Counted from the first letter of the stretch, positions 16,100 through 25,281 are shown. The stretch: DNA of 64,000 nucleotides from Dyella jiangningensis (GCA_000632805.1 CP007444.1:124001-188000); one strand, 5' to 3'. Notes: generated from the sequence alone by a model not told the origin. Program-made: numbers and translations.

Positions 16100-17345
16100 C
16101 CAGGCGCCGGTAGTCTCGCTTCCTCGTCGGTTTCTGTACTCCATGCCGATCTGGGGTGTGTTGGCGGGTTTGCTGCTGTTGATCGACGGCGACAGCCTGC
16201 TGAGGTCACGTTGGCATCCCGGCACATTGGCCTTGGTGCATACCTTCACCCTGGGTGTGCTTGGCAATGCGATGTTCGGCAGCCTGCTGCAGTTCCTGCC
16301 TGCCGCCGCCGGTGTTCCGCTCCGCGTGGGCCGGCTGGGCACCTTGATGCACATCGCATTGAACGCAGGCGTGCTGTTGCTGGTGGGTGGCTTCTATTTC
16401 GGGTCGACCGTGTTGCTGACGCTTGCAGGGTTGCTGTTGCCGCTGGCTTTTCTTGTCCTGGTCGGCATGACCTTTCCCGCCGTGTGCCGAGCGGCGGGCC
16501 AGCGGTTGCTGCGTGCGGGTATCGGCGGCTCTCTCCTATTCGGATTGATTGCAGCTCTGCTTGGCGGCGCCTTGGCGTTGTGTGGCGGCGGTCGGTTGGC
16601 GTTGGTGGCGCCGCCCTGGGTGGATGTCCACGCCTCGCTCGGTGTGCTTGGCTGGGTGATATTGCTGCTGGCCAGCGTAGGGCGCGTGGTCATGCCCATG
16701 TTCCAGGGAACCGGCACGACCTCGGCGAAGTGGCACGCGGTTTGGCTCGGCTGCCTCGTCGTGCTGTTGACGCTTGCGTCGATGTGGCGGTTGAGGGGCA
16801 CCGGTGAGATGGGTTTGCGAGTGATGCTGGCATTCTCCGGCTTGTCGTTCGCGCTCACGGTGGCATGGCTGCAGAGGCGCACGTCGGCCGCGCGTCGCGG
16901 TCCGCTGTGGTGGAGCTGGAGAGCCGGTACCCTCGCGCTGATTGCCTCGGCCGTGGCAGTGCTCTGGCAAAGCCGCGAGCCATTGCTTGCCGCTGCGCTC
17001 GCACTGGGTATCGCGTTGCCCTTGCTGGTGGTCGGCATGGCGCTGGAAATCGTGGCCTTCCTCGGTTGGATCGAGCTGCACCGGCGTATCGGTCGGGGTG
17101 TGCAACTGCCTGGTGTGCAGCGGTTGATGCCGGCACGCGAACGTGGCGCGGCAATCATGGTTCTTGCGAGCGCTGGCGCGGCCGTCGTGCTGGCAACCGT
17201 ACATCCGGATGCCTGGCTCGCCCGAGCGGCCGGGTTGCTTCAGTGCATGGCTTGGGGAGGCGTGGCCACCGTCTTCCTTGGTACGCGCCGGCGTGTACAT
17301 CGGTTCTTGCGTGATCAAGTGAAGTCGGGATGTGAACATGCCTAA
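16080..17345 (+). CDS. NnrS-like polytopic membrane protein
   Basis: 421 residues with roughly 12 hydrophobic segments and conserved-looking histidines in helices (HPGTLALVHTFTLGVLGNAMFG; VDVHASLGVLGW; VMPMF). Gene context (DUF2249, DGC, NirK, FNR boxes) and the helix-histidine layout recall NnrS, a heme-copper membrane protein of nitrosative stress, but similarity is too low by eye to be firm. Start ATG 16080 has GGAG upstream and lies inside the DUF2249 gene; an upstream TTG at 16056 is less likely. It ends overlapping the DGC gene by eight bases, so four genes form one coupled run. Confidence 0.6.
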   Translation: MARLALDQAPVVSLPRRFLYSMPIWGVLAGLLLLIDGDSLLRSRWHPGTLALVHTFTLGVLGNAMFGSLLQFLPAAAGVPLRVGRLGTLMHIALNAGVLLLVGGFYFGSTVLLTLAGLLLPLAFLVLVGMTFPAVCRAAGQRLLRAGIGGSLLFGLIAALLGGALALCGGGRLALVAPPWVDVHASLGVLGWVILLLASVGRVVMPMFQGTGTTSAKWHAVWLGCLVVLLTLASMWRLRGTGEMGLRVMLAFSGLSFALTVAWLQRRTSAARRGPLWWSWRAGTLALIASAVAVLWQSREPLLAAALALGIALPLLVVGMALEIVAFLGWIELHRRIGRGVQLPGVQRLMPARERGAAIMVLASAGAAVVLATVHPDAWLARAAGLLQCMAWGGVATVFLGTRRRVHRFLRDQVKSGCEHA

Positions 17346-17739
17346 AGGAACGCTCGTCTATGCCTGCTCGGGATGCTCGAGCGCGGCCCAAATGGCCAAT
17401 CACTTCGCGTTGCGCCTCGATCGTGAGGGCGTGGCGGAAATGTCCTGCATCGCCGGCGTGGGCGGTGGCGTGCCCGGGCTGGTGCGCACGGCGCAAAGCG
17501 GGCGTCGGATACTCGCGCTCGATGGATGCGAGATGCGTTGCGTCGCCGCCTGCCTGGCAAGAGCCGGCGTGATCGCCGATACGCACCTTGTACTGTCCGA
17601 CCATGGCGTGAAGAAACGCCAACATGCGGACTTCGAGCCGGATGAGGCGAGGCGCGTGTACGTCGACGCCGTGTTGCCCGCCGTGCACGCACTGGCCGCT
17701 GTCGACGAGGAGCAACGCCATGTTGTCACTTCCGCATGA
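17338..17739 (+). CDS. DGC-domain putative zinc-binding protein
   Basis: 133-residue soluble protein with YACSGCSSAAQMA at the N-terminus, then ILALDGCEMRCVAAC: the paired cysteine motifs and DGC triad define the DGC (putative metal-binding) family. Members often neighbour denitrification and selenium or redox genes; function unknown. Start ATG 17338 chosen over GTG 17332 because it gives the family N-terminus. Overlaps the membrane protein gene by eight bases and the chorismate mutase-UbiT gene by 20 bases. Confidence 0.75.
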   Translation: MPKGTLVYACSGCSSAAQMANHFALRLDREGVAEMSCIAGVGGGVPGLVRTAQSGRRILALDGCEMRCVAACLARAGVIADTHLVLSDHGVKKRQHADFEPDEARRVYVDAVLPAVHALAAVDEEQRHVVTSA

Positions 17740-18592
17740 ACGCTGGTTCCTGGATCGTGTGCGCGGCGCCATCGACGGTGTCGATGACGGACTGATCCTG
17801 CTTCTGGCGGCGCGGCGGCGTCTTGTGCGCATCGTGGCATGGTTGAAGATGCGCACTGGCACGACGGGGCGCGATCCCCGTCGTGAGCAACGCGTGCATG
17901 CGCGTGCGCAGACGCTTGCTTCCCGCGTGGGTGTGCCAGATACCACAGCGCGCACATTGGTCGACCTCGCCATTGACGACGCCTGCATGCAGCAAGGCAT
18001 CGTTGATGACGTTCATTGTCTTGATATTGGTCAGGGCAGGGTGAGGATGAGCGGGTCGATGATCCCCCGCATGCCGATCTCCCTTGCTCCCTCCACGCTG
18101 GCGCCGCACGTGCTGCGCTGGATGCCGCCGCCGCGTCGCGTGGCACCGCTGGTTCGCGCCATCCCCCGCCGATGGCAGGATGCCCTGCTGGAAAAGGCGA
18201 TGAGCCGCGTGCTGGCCGTGCCGCTCCGCGATGGTTCACTCGATTTCATGCAGGGGCGTCGCCTCGGCATCGAAGTCAGCGATCTCGGTCTTCGTTGGGT
18301 GCTGACCTGGGCGGACGGATACCTGCGCGTGATCACCGATGAACCCGAAGCCAGCGTGCGCGGCAGTGCTACGGATCTGCTCCTGCTGGCGGGTCGACTG
18401 GAAGACGCCGATACGCTGTTCTTCCAACGCGCGCTCGTCCTCACCGGCGATACCGAGCTTGGACTGACGGCGCGCAATCTGCTTGAGCGACTGCCCTGGG
18501 AAGACGTCCCGCTAGGGCTGCGTGTCGCGCTTCATCGTGGTGCGGTCTTTGCCCGCATGGCGCGAGAAGCGCATCGCGAGCGATCTGACTGA
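17720..18592 (+). CDS. ubiT: Fusion of AroQ-type chorismate mutase and UbiT (SCP2) domain
   Basis: 290 residues in one uninterrupted frame. Residues 1-95 are an AroQ chorismate mutase: R15, R32, K43, D52, R55, E56 and Q92 match E. coli R11, R28, K39, D48, R51, E52, Q88 with a constant +4 offset, so the site looks competent (S84 is replaced by A88). Residues about 120-290 are an SCP2-like lipid-binding domain of the UbiT type (IPRRWQDALLEKAMSRVL; LGIEVSDLGLRWVLTW; LLLLAGRLEDADTLFFQRALVLTGDTELGLTARNLLE). UbiT acts with UbiU and UbiV in oxygen-independent ubiquinone synthesis. GTGAGG followed by ATG 18047 or 18059 could allow internal initiation of UbiT alone. Confidence 0.82.
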   Translation: MLSLPHERWFLDRVRGAIDGVDDGLILLLAARRRLVRIVAWLKMRTGTTGRDPRREQRVHARAQTLASRVGVPDTTARTLVDLAIDDACMQQGIVDDVHCLDIGQGRVRMSGSMIPRMPISLAPSTLAPHVLRWMPPPRRVAPLVRAIPRRWQDALLEKAMSRVLAVPLRDGSLDFMQGRRLGIEVSDLGLRWVLTWADGYLRVITDEPEASVRGSATDLLLLAGRLEDADTLFFQRALVLTGDTELGLTARNLLERLPWEDVPLGLRVALHRGAVFARMAREAHRERSD

Positions 18593-18628
18593 TCGTATTG
18601 ACGCAACCCCGCCTTGCGTCGCGCCCCC

Positions 18629-18642
18629 TTGATCCGCGTCAG
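18629..18642 (+). promoter_or_regulatory. FNR-type box before fabA
   Basis: TTGAT-CCGC-GTCAG in the 106-base gap after ubiT, centre 63 bases before the fabA ATG. A CAGACT hexamer at 18665-18670 is at -10 distance for a class II promoter. Confidence 0.6.
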
Positions 18643-18698
18643 GGCCGGGTGGGAAGAGCTTCCGCAGACTCGCCATTCCCTCCTTTTGCGGACATGAC

Positions 18699-19214
18699 AT
18701 GACACGCGCCTCCTCGTTTGATCGCGAGCAGCTCCTCGCCTGCGCCCGCGGCGAACTGTTCGGCCCCGGCAATGCGCGCCTGCCATCGCCGCCCATGCTG
18801 ATGTTCGACCGCATCACGCACGTGGACGAGCATGACGGCGCCTTCGGCAAAGGGTCGCTTCGGGCCGAGCTGGATATCAGCCCGAACCTTTGGTTCTTCG
18901 ACTGTCACTTCGATGGCGATCCGGTGATGCCCGGCTGCCTGGGGCTGGATGCCTTGTGGCAGCTCAGCGGCTTCTTCCTGCCGTGGCTAGGGCTGCAAGG
19001 ACGCGGACGCGCGCTTGGCGTCGGGCAAGTGAAGTTCACCGGGCAGGTGCTGCCCAGCGCCCAGCTGCTGAGTTACCAGGTGGATATCAGTCGCGTGATC
19101 AAGGGCCGCATGAACGTGGTGGTCGCCAACGGTACTGTCCACGTCGATGGACGCCAGATCTACGTGGCCACCGACATGCGCGTGGGCCTGTTCCAGTCGA
19201 CGGAGGGTTTCTGA
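18699..19214 (+). CDS. fabA: 3-hydroxydecanoyl-ACP dehydratase/isomerase
   Basis: Introduces the cis double bond of unsaturated fatty acids without oxygen, type II fatty acid synthesis, cytosol. 171 residues, one less than E. coli FabA; catalytic H70 ([16 protein letters not shown]) and D84 fall at the same numbers. Family blocks [21 protein letters not shown] and [12 protein letters not shown] are present. The stop overlaps the fabB start by one base. Placement behind an FNR box, inside a microaerobic block, suggests an anaerobically induced fabAB, possibly a second copy (inference). Confidence 0.95.
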   Translation: MTRASSFDREQLLACARGELFGPGNARLPSPPMLMFDRITHVDEHDGAFGKGSLRAELDISPNLWFFDCHFDGDPVMPGCLGLDALWQLSGFFLPWLGLQGRGRALGVGQVKFTGQVLPSAQLLSYQVDISRVIKGRMNVVVANGTVHVDGRQIYVATDMRVGLFQSTEGF

Positions 19215-20422
19215 TGCGCCGCGTCGTCGTTACCGGCATGGGCATCGTGTCCTGCCTTGGTCATGCTTCCGAGGCGGTGACGCAGGCGTTGCAGGACCTC
19301 AAGAGCGGCATCTGCGCGATGCCCGAGTACGCGGCCAAGGGGCTGCGCAGTCACGTCGCCGGCATGCCGAAGATCGACTTGGATACCCTGGTCGATCGCC
19401 GTCTGCGTCGCTTCATGGGTGACGCTGCGGCCTATGCGTACCTTGCCATGCGTTCGGCGATCGAGGACGCGGGCCTCGCGCTCGAGCAGATACGGCATCC
19501 GCGCATCGGAGTGATCGCCGGTTCGGGCGGCGGTTCGGCGCAATGGCAGATAGAGACGGCCGACCTGCTGCGAGAAAAAGGCGTGCGCCGTGTAGGTCCG
19601 TGCATGGTGCCGAAGACCATGTGTTCCACGGTGTCGGCTACCTTGGCGACGGCGTTTGGCATCCTGGGTCTGAGCTATTCGATCGCCGCGGCGTGCGCCA
19701 CATCGGCACATTGCATCGGTGCAGCGGCCGACCTGATCCGTCACGGCGCGCAGGACATCGTCTTTGCCGGCGGCGGCGAAGAAGTGCATTGGGGCATGAC
19801 CGCGCAGTTCGACGCGATGGGTGCACTGTCCTCCCAATACAACGCGACGCCCGAATCTGCCTCGAAGCCGTATGACGCTTCGCGCGATGGTTTTGTCATC
19901 GGTGGCGGTGGCGGCATGCTGGTGCTGGAAGACTACGAACACGCACGCAGGCGCGGAGCAACCATCCACGCGGAACTGGTCGGATATGGCGTGACCTCCG
20001 ATGGCGCGGACATGGTGGCGCCTTCAGGTGAAGGTGCCGTCCGCTGCATGCGCCAGGCCATGGGCAGCTGCGAGGGGCCTATCGATTACCTCAATACGCA
20101 TGGCACCGCCACGCCGCTAGGGGACATCGTCGAGCTCACGGCAGTGCGCGAAGCCTTCGGCCAGGACGTGCCGCCACTGTCGTCCACCAAGGCGCTGACG
20201 GGGCATGCACTCGGCGCGGCCAGCGTGCATGAGGCTATCTTCAGCTTGCTGATGCTCAAGGGCGGCTTCATGGCGGGCTCTGCCCACATCGATCAACTTG
20301 ATGAGCGAGCGGAAGGTTTTCCGATACTGCGAGAGACACGCGATGCGGCCTTGCGCACCGTGATGTCCAACAGCTTCGGTTTCGGTGGTACCAATGCGAG
20401 CCTGGTGTTCGCGAAGGTTTGA
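19214..20422 (+). CDS. fabB: 3-oxoacyl-ACP synthase I
   Basis: Elongates cis-3-decenoyl-ACP and other acyl-ACPs, partner of FabA. 402 residues; Cys-His-His triad with C161 in [10 protein letters not shown], His in [11 protein letters not shown] and His in [11 protein letters not shown], plus C-terminal [11 protein letters not shown]. Starts on the last base of fabA (TGATG), so the two are translationally coupled. A strong intrinsic terminator follows 14 bases after the stop. Confidence 0.95.
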   Translation: MRRVVVTGMGIVSCLGHASEAVTQALQDLKSGICAMPEYAAKGLRSHVAGMPKIDLDTLVDRRLRRFMGDAAAYAYLAMRSAIEDAGLALEQIRHPRIGVIAGSGGGSAQWQIETADLLREKGVRRVGPCMVPKTMCSTVSATLATAFGILGLSYSIAAACATSAHCIGAAADLIRHGAQDIVFAGGGEEVHWGMTAQFDAMGALSSQYNATPESASKPYDASRDGFVIGGGGGMLVLEDYEHARRRGATIHAELVGYGVTSDGADMVAPSGEGAVRCMRQAMGSCEGPIDYLNTHGTATPLGDIVELTAVREAFGQDVPPLSSTKALTGHALGAASVHEAIFSLLMLKGGFMAGSAHIDQLDERAEGFPILRETRDAALRTVMSNSFGFGGTNASLVFAKV

Positions 20423-20435
20423 GCGAAGCAAGTCG

Positions 20436-20466
20436 AAGAAGGAGCCCTGCGGGGCTCCTTCTTTTG
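20436..20466 (+). terminator. Intrinsic terminator after fabB
   Basis: GAAGGAGCCC (20438-20447) pairs with GGGCTCCTTC (20452-20461), four-base loop, then TTTT. Confidence 0.85.
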
Positions 20467-20550
20467 CGGCATCAGTTGTATCGCGTGCATCCCTGGTGGA
20501 AGGAATCTACGGCGGGATCGACGCGTCACCTATTTGTTGGCTGCCGACAC

Positions 20551-21429
20551 TCAAGGCAGATCGACGGGCCGCATACCCGCCGTGCCGTGCCAATAGCCAT
20601 TGCGCGCACCGATGCGCGGAGGCGGCGTGATCGAGCGGCGCGCCAGGTCGAAGTGCGCCACGATCTCATCCATGCCTTCCGCTTGTGGATACAGGCGAAG
20701 CACGTCCACACCGAGTGCACGCAAGGTAGGCAGTTCGGGGCCCAGATCGGTGATTTCCTCGCCCTGGATCTGGATGCCATTGATGCGCAGGAACGGACGG
20801 CCCTCGCGCGTGGCCAGTGGGAGGCCATCGGGATAGTCGATGCAGCGGAAGCCGCATTGGTCCTTGGCCACATCCAACGCACGCGCCGTGAAGCAGCGCG
20901 CGGAATAGGACAGCGGCAGTCGGCCGAAACCGATGACTTCGACTTCAGGCACGTCACCGCCGTCTTCCAGCAACGCGCTGCGCAGTTCGTCGAGCAGCAC
21001 GGCCCCTTGCTCGACACCCGGCACCCAGCGCCGCAATCCGTCCTCCATGAGCATGGCGAGCGCGCGGTGGTTGTACACGTTGAGCGTGGGACCCGCGACG
21101 AACGGCACGCCGCGCGCGCGGCACAACTGGACGGCGGAGAGATCATTCGCCTCGATCCAGCCCTGGCCCTGCTCGATGAGGCGTTGCAGCGCGCCCAGTT
21201 CTGACTCGGCTTCGATCAGCGCAAGCGACGACAGCACGACTTGCTTGCCGCTTTCCGCGAGCTCGTGGGCCAGCATGATCCAGTCCAGCGTGCGCAATTC
21301 ACGGCGCTTGCTGCATATCGTCTCGCCCAGGTAGATGATGTCGACTGGCCACTTGGCGGCTTCACGATAGAACGCAAACGTACGTTCGCGTGGCCAGAAG
21401 TATTGCAGCGGGCCGAGACTGAGTTTCAT
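20551..21429 (-). CDS. ubiV: UbiV, U32-family subunit of the O2-independent ubiquinone hydroxylase
   Basis: U32 peptidase-like protein that, with UbiU, hydroxylates ubiquinone precursors using prephenate as oxygen donor rather than O2 (established for E. coli). From ATG 21429 the protein has 292 residues. Cysteines C39, C179, C192 and C196 match E. coli UbiV 4Fe-4S ligands (C39, C180, C193, C197). Upstream in-frame codons to 21495 overlap ubiU and were not used. It starts 13 bases after ubiU ends. Prephenate could be made by the chorismate mutase domain fused to UbiT nearby (inference). Confidence 0.92.
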   Translation of the reverse strand: MKLSLGPLQYFWPRERTFAFYREAAKWPVDIIYLGETICSKRRELRTLDWIMLAHELAESGKQVVLSSLALIEAESELGALQRLIEQGQGWIEANDLSAVQLCRARGVPFVAGPTLNVYNHRALAMLMEDGLRRWVPGVEQGAVLLDELRSALLEDGGDVPEVEVIGFGRLPLSYSARCFTARALDVAKDQCGFRCIDYPDGLPLATREGRPFLRINGIQIQGEEITDLGPELPTLRALGVDVLRLYPQAEGMDEIVAHFDLARRSITPPPRIGARNGYWHGTAGMRPVDLP

Positions 21430-21442
21430 GGCGTGCATCGCG

Positions 21443-22441
21443 TCAGTGCCAATGGCGGTGATAGGGGCCGAGCGTGGTCTGATGACCTTCCGCATGCCTG
21501 GAAAGCGCGGACTGCCATTCCGCGCGCGTCTGCCAGCGCTCGGGTGCGGCGCGATAGCGATCCAGCGCTTCGCGCCAGGTGCGTGTCACCGAGGCCACGT
21601 AGGCGACGCCACGCTGGCGGCCCTCGATCTTCAGTGCGACCACACCAGCGCTTGCCAGGCGCGGCAGCAATTCGAGCGTGTTGAGGCTGGTGGGCTCTTC
21701 GAGCGCATGGAAGGTCTCGTTGCCCACGGCATAGCGGCCCTTGCATACGGTGGGGTAGCCCGCGGGCTCGGAGGGGTCGAAGCGGTCGATCAGCACGCGA
21801 TTGAGCCGGACGCTGCGTCCGCCATCGTCGTGCTCTTCCCAGCGCACGAAGCTCGCCGGCGAGCAGACGCCATGACGATTCGGCGAAGCGCCGGTGACAT
21901 AGCTGGAGAGTTGGCAACGTCCCTCCACCATGATGCAGAGGCTGCCGAAGGCGAACACTTCCAGCGGCACGGGTGCCTGCTCGCACAGGCGTTCTACCTG
22001 CTGCACCGACAGCACGCGGGGCAGCACGGCGCGGCTGATGCCGAAGCGCTCGTACATGTAGCGAAGCGCGGGAGCAGTGGTGGCCGAGCCCTGTACCGAC
22101 AGGTGCCGGGCGAGCTTGGCATGGTGTCGCGCGGCATAGTCGAGTACGGCCATCTCGGCGGCAATGATGGCGTCGCATCCTAGCGATGCCGCCTTGTCCA
22201 CCGCCGCGTACCAGTGCGACACGCGCGCACTGTCCGGATAGGTGTTGAGCGCGAGGTAGACCTTGCGCTGGCGCGTCTGCGCATAGGCGATGCCTTGCCG
22301 CAGTTCCTCGTCGTTGAAGTTGAGGCCGGGAAAGGCCCGTGCGTTGGTCTGGTCGCGCAAGCCGACGTAGACCGCATCCGCGCCGGCATCCACCGCCGCT
22401 TTCAGGGCCGGCAGGTTGCCGGCGGGACAGACCAGTTGCAT
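21443..22441 (-). CDS. ubiU: UbiU, U32-family subunit of the O2-independent ubiquinone hydroxylase
   Basis: Partner of UbiV. 332 residues from ATG 22441, preceded by GAGG on the coding strand; the frame opens further upstream but MQLVCPAGNLPALKAAVDAGADAVYVG is the family start. 4Fe-4S cysteines C169, C176, C193 and C233 match E. coli UbiU C169, C176, C193, C232. The FNR-type dyad at 22501-22514 is centred midway (66 bases) between this start and the divergent dnrO-like start, so one site may serve both. Confidence 0.93.
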   Translation of the reverse strand: MQLVCPAGNLPALKAAVDAGADAVYVGLRDQTNARAFPGLNFNDEELRQGIAYAQTRQRKVYLALNTYPDSARVSHWYAAVDKAASLGCDAIIAAEMAVLDYAARHHAKLARHLSVQGSATTAPALRYMYERFGISRAVLPRVLSVQQVERLCEQAPVPLEVFAFGSLCIMVEGRCQLSSYVTGASPNRHGVCSPASFVRWEEHDDGGRSVRLNRVLIDRFDPSEPAGYPTVCKGRYAVGNETFHALEEPTSLNTLELLPRLASAGVVALKIEGRQRGVAYVASVTRTWREALDRYRAAPERWQTRAEWQSALSRHAEGHQTTLGPYHRHWH

Positions 22442-22500
22442 GCAGACCTCGACACCCAGAACGTCGGGCTGCATCCTGATTGTCGCGGGGTAGGGCGTCG

Positions 22501-22514
22501 CTGACATGCGTCAG
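22501..22514. promoter_or_regulatory. FNR-type box shared by ubiUV and the dnrO-like gene
   Basis: CTGAC-ATGC-GTCAG. For the plus-strand gene a TATGCT -10 hexamer lies at 22537-22542, giving a start near 22549 and the box at -41.5. The minus-strand -10 is weak. Confidence 0.7.
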
Positions 22515-22572
22515 GGGAGATGCCGATACCCGGACCTATGCTCGACTTCACTACGAAACAGGAGTCACCCGC

Positions 22573-23061
22573 ATGTTCAAATCGCGAATGGCGCTGTTGC
22601 TGTGCAGCGCGCTGGCGCTTGCCGGTCCGGTATGCGCCTCCCCACAGCATGACCACGCGGCGCACGCCGCCTTCGACGGCAAGCAGGTGCCGGTGCCCTC
22701 ACCGCGCTGGGTGGCCGACGAGCCGTTGCGCGACGGCATGGGGCGCATCCACCAGTCGCTCAATGAACTTCGTCACCACGAGATGGGCCATATGAGCGAT
22801 GCGATGGCGCAGGATCGCGCCGGCCTGATCCTGGATGCCGGCGCCTACATCTTCGCCCACTGCAAACTCCAGCCTCAGCAGGATGCGGTGCTGCACAGCA
22901 TGCTGGTGCCACTGCTGTCGGCGGCACAGAAGCTCAAGGACCAGCCGCAGGACGTGGCCGAAGTGGCCGCCATGCGCAAGGCGGTGGCCGCCTATACGCG
23001 TTACTTCGATGCCCCGGCCTGGACGGCGGATGCTCCCGCGGAACACGCGCACCACGAGTAG
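22573..23061 (+). CDS. DnrO-like exported protein
   Basis: 162 residues; signal peptide ending ALAGPVCAS, then a His-rich N-terminus (QHDHAAHAAF) and C-terminus (EHAHHE), with HQSLNELRHHEMGHM in the middle. Small exported proteins of this layout near FNR/DNR regulons are annotated DnrO; the function is unknown, and the His/Met content suggests metal binding (inference). ATG 22573 has AGGAG ten bases upstream. Convergent with the copper TonB receptor gene across a shared hairpin. Confidence 0.6.
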   Translation: MFKSRMALLLCSALALAGPVCASPQHDHAAHAAFDGKQVPVPSPRWVADEPLRDGMGRIHQSLNELRHHEMGHMSDAMAQDRAGLILDAGAYIFAHCKLQPQQDAVLHSMLVPLLSAAQKLKDQPQDVAEVAAMRKAVAAYTRYFDAPAWTADAPAEHAHHE

Positions 23062-23068
23062 CAAGGTC

Positions 23069-23096
23069 ACGGAGGACGGCGTGCGCCGTCCTCCGT
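23069..23096. terminator. Hairpin between convergent dnrO-like and TonB receptor genes
   Basis: ACGGAGGACGGC (23069-23080) pairs over 12 bp with GCCGTCCTCCGT (23085-23096), four-base loop. T content after the stem is modest on both strands. Confidence 0.65.
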
Positions 23097-23102
23097 TGCG
23101 AC

Positions 23103-25211
23103 TCAGTACTTCACATCCAGTTTCAGCCAGAACGTGCGACCCGGTTCGTTCACCCGCACCGTGTTGACGTAACCCACCAGGCCCGCACTCGCCGCGTTGA
23201 CGTGCTCGGCGTAGGTCTTGTCGAACAGGTTGTCGATGCCGGCGCTCAAGGTCGTTGCGCGGTCGATGCGATAGCCGCCATTGAGCGAGAACACGCCGAA
23301 GCCGGCGCTGGGCCCCAGGTCCTGCCCGACGATATTGCCTTCACCCACGGCGACGCGGTTTTGCGCAGCCGCTACGCGCCAGAGGCCACCGATCGACCAC
23401 ACGCCGGTGTCGTAGGTGAGGCCGAAGCGCGCTTCCAGCGGTGGCATCTGCGGCAAGGGACGATGCTCCGTGCGGTTCTCGCCCCACGTCCAGGCCAGGG
23501 TCGCATCGGCCTTCCATCGATCGGCGAGGCTGTAGACCAGGCCTGCCTCGGCACCCGCGATGCGCGCATCGATATTGCTGGCCTTGCTGGCGCTCGTGCC
23601 CGAACCGTAATCCATCAGGATGAAATCGTTGGCCACGCCCGCGTAACCGGAGACCCAGGCCTTGAGCTTGCTGTCGTGGTACTGCAGGCCGATATCGAGC
23701 TGGGTGGTCTTTTCCGGCTGGAGTTGCTCGAAGCTGGTGAGTGTCTTGTTGGCGTGGCCGCCGAACAGCTCCCAGTAATCAGGGAAGCGTTCCACGTGGC
23801 CGATGCCCACGTAGAAAGTGGCGGGCGTCGCCGCCAAGTCGCGTTCGTAGCGGATGAATCCCGAGGAAAGTGTCTGCGATCGGCTGGCGTCGACGGTATG
23901 GCCGATGGAGGCCATGCTGCCCATGTTGATCATGCCGCCCATGCCGGGCATCGAGGTGTTGTCGGGAAGGTCGTAACCGCGCGTCTGCGCACGATCGATG
24001 CGTGCGCCGGCGATCCATCGTTCGCGTTCGGCGAAGTTCCAGTTGAGCTCGCCGAACGCACCGAGCATGTCCATGCGCGCATCACGCACACGCGGCTGGG
24101 TGCGATAGTCCGGAAGCATGCCTCCCGCAGGGCCACCCATGCGGCTGGTGTGTACGCTGGAGGAACCGTCGATGCCTGCCTGCAGTTTCCAGGCTTCCGT
24201 CCAGTCGAACGTGACGACCACGCGACCGCCGACGGTCTTGCGATCCACGTCGCTGGCCATGGCCGTGGGCATCATGCTCGATGGATCGGGATGGCGCAGC
24301 GTGTAGTTGTCCATCACGTGGTCGGTGTAGTTGTAGTAGAGCTGGGCCTCGATATGGCTGAACACGGCGTCGGGCCGATCGTGCTCGATCTTCAGGCCCA
24401 CGCTTTCGCGCAGGAACTGTGCGCCGTCCATGCCGCTGAACGCGTAGGCCGCCTGGCCATCGCCCTTGCCCGCGGAAAGCTCTACGCGCGTATTGTCGTC
24501 CGGCGTCCAGCCCACGGCGGCATCGGCATTCCAGCGGTCCCAGGAGGAGTGCACGCGGTTGCCGTCGCCGTCTTCGTAATCCTGGGCGTGCGTGTGGTTC
24601 GCACTGACGTTCATATAGACGTCCGGCGTACCGGCGCGCACATCGATCATCTGATCGTTGCGGCCTGCCGAGCCGCCGAGCAGGCTGCCCTCAAGCGACG
24701 CATCCGTCTTGGTGTAGCGCTTGAAGTCGCGCTCGAACAACACGGTGCCTGCGGAATTGCCCGGCCCATACAGAACGGTCTGTGGACCCTTGATCACCGT
24801 GACGCGGTCGTACAGTTGCGGCGAGATATAAGCCGTGGGCGGATCCATGCGCGACGGACAGCCGCCACCGATCTGCCCACCATCGACCAGCAGGTTAAGG
24901 CGCGAGCCGGCCATGCCGCGCAGCATCGGATCACCGTTGCTGCCGCCTTTGCGGATGGTCGAGAAGCCAGGAATGCTCTTGAGGAAATCCGCACCATCGC
25001 TGGCGGGTACGGGCTGGCGTGGCGCCTTGGGGTCGGTCACCACGGTTAGTGGGCTTTCCTGCATGGGAGCCGTGACCACGATCGCCGGAAAGGTCAGTAC
25101 CCCATCCGTGGCCAACGAGGGTGATGCCGCGGTATACAAGGCAAGCGTGATCAGGCAGCAAAGCGGACGCGCCTTGATGGGCGCGTTCTGCCGAGGAAGA
25201 TGTTCAAACAT
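23103..25211 (-). CDS. TonB-dependent copper receptor (OprC/NosA type)
   Basis: Outer-membrane gated channel for copper. 702 residues: signal segment ending SPSLA, plug domain about 55-170 with PMLRGMAGSRLNLLVDGG, GGCPSRMDPPTAYISPQLYD and VTVIKGPQTVLYGPG (hallmark of the copper-receptor subfamily), then a 22-stranded barrel to the terminal aromatic strand. Extracellular loops are Met-rich (residues in SSMMPTAMAS and SMPGMGGMINMGSM), fitting copper binding. Likely feeds NirK, azurin and oxidases. Transcribed with the DUF2946 gene 70 bases upstream. Confidence 0.88.
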   Translation of the reverse strand: MFEHLPRQNAPIKARPLCCLITLALYTAASPSLATDGVLTFPAIVVTAPMQESPLTVVTDPKAPRQPVPASDGADFLKSIPGFSTIRKGGSNGDPMLRGMAGSRLNLLVDGGQIGGGCPSRMDPPTAYISPQLYDRVTVIKGPQTVLYGPGNSAGTVLFERDFKRYTKTDASLEGSLLGGSAGRNDQMIDVRAGTPDVYMNVSANHTHAQDYEDGDGNRVHSSWDRWNADAAVGWTPDDNTRVELSAGKGDGQAAYAFSGMDGAQFLRESVGLKIEHDRPDAVFSHIEAQLYYNYTDHVMDNYTLRHPDPSSMMPTAMASDVDRKTVGGRVVVTFDWTEAWKLQAGIDGSSSVHTSRMGGPAGGMLPDYRTQPRVRDARMDMLGAFGELNWNFAERERWIAGARIDRAQTRGYDLPDNTSMPGMGGMINMGSMASIGHTVDASRSQTLSSGFIRYERDLAATPATFYVGIGHVERFPDYWELFGGHANKTLTSFEQLQPEKTTQLDIGLQYHDSKLKAWVSGYAGVANDFILMDYGSGTSASKASNIDARIAGAEAGLVYSLADRWKADATLAWTWGENRTEHRPLPQMPPLEARFGLTYDTGVWSIGGLWRVAAAQNRVAVGEGNIVGQDLGPSAGFGVFSLNGGYRIDRATTLSAGIDNLFDKTYAEHVNAASAGLVGYVNTVRVNEPGRTFWLKLDVKY

Positions 25212-25281
25212 GGAGGTTTTCCGTTTTCGCAGGCAACAGGACGCCTGGCGGCCATGAGCCGCGAGAGCGACGCGATGGGTT

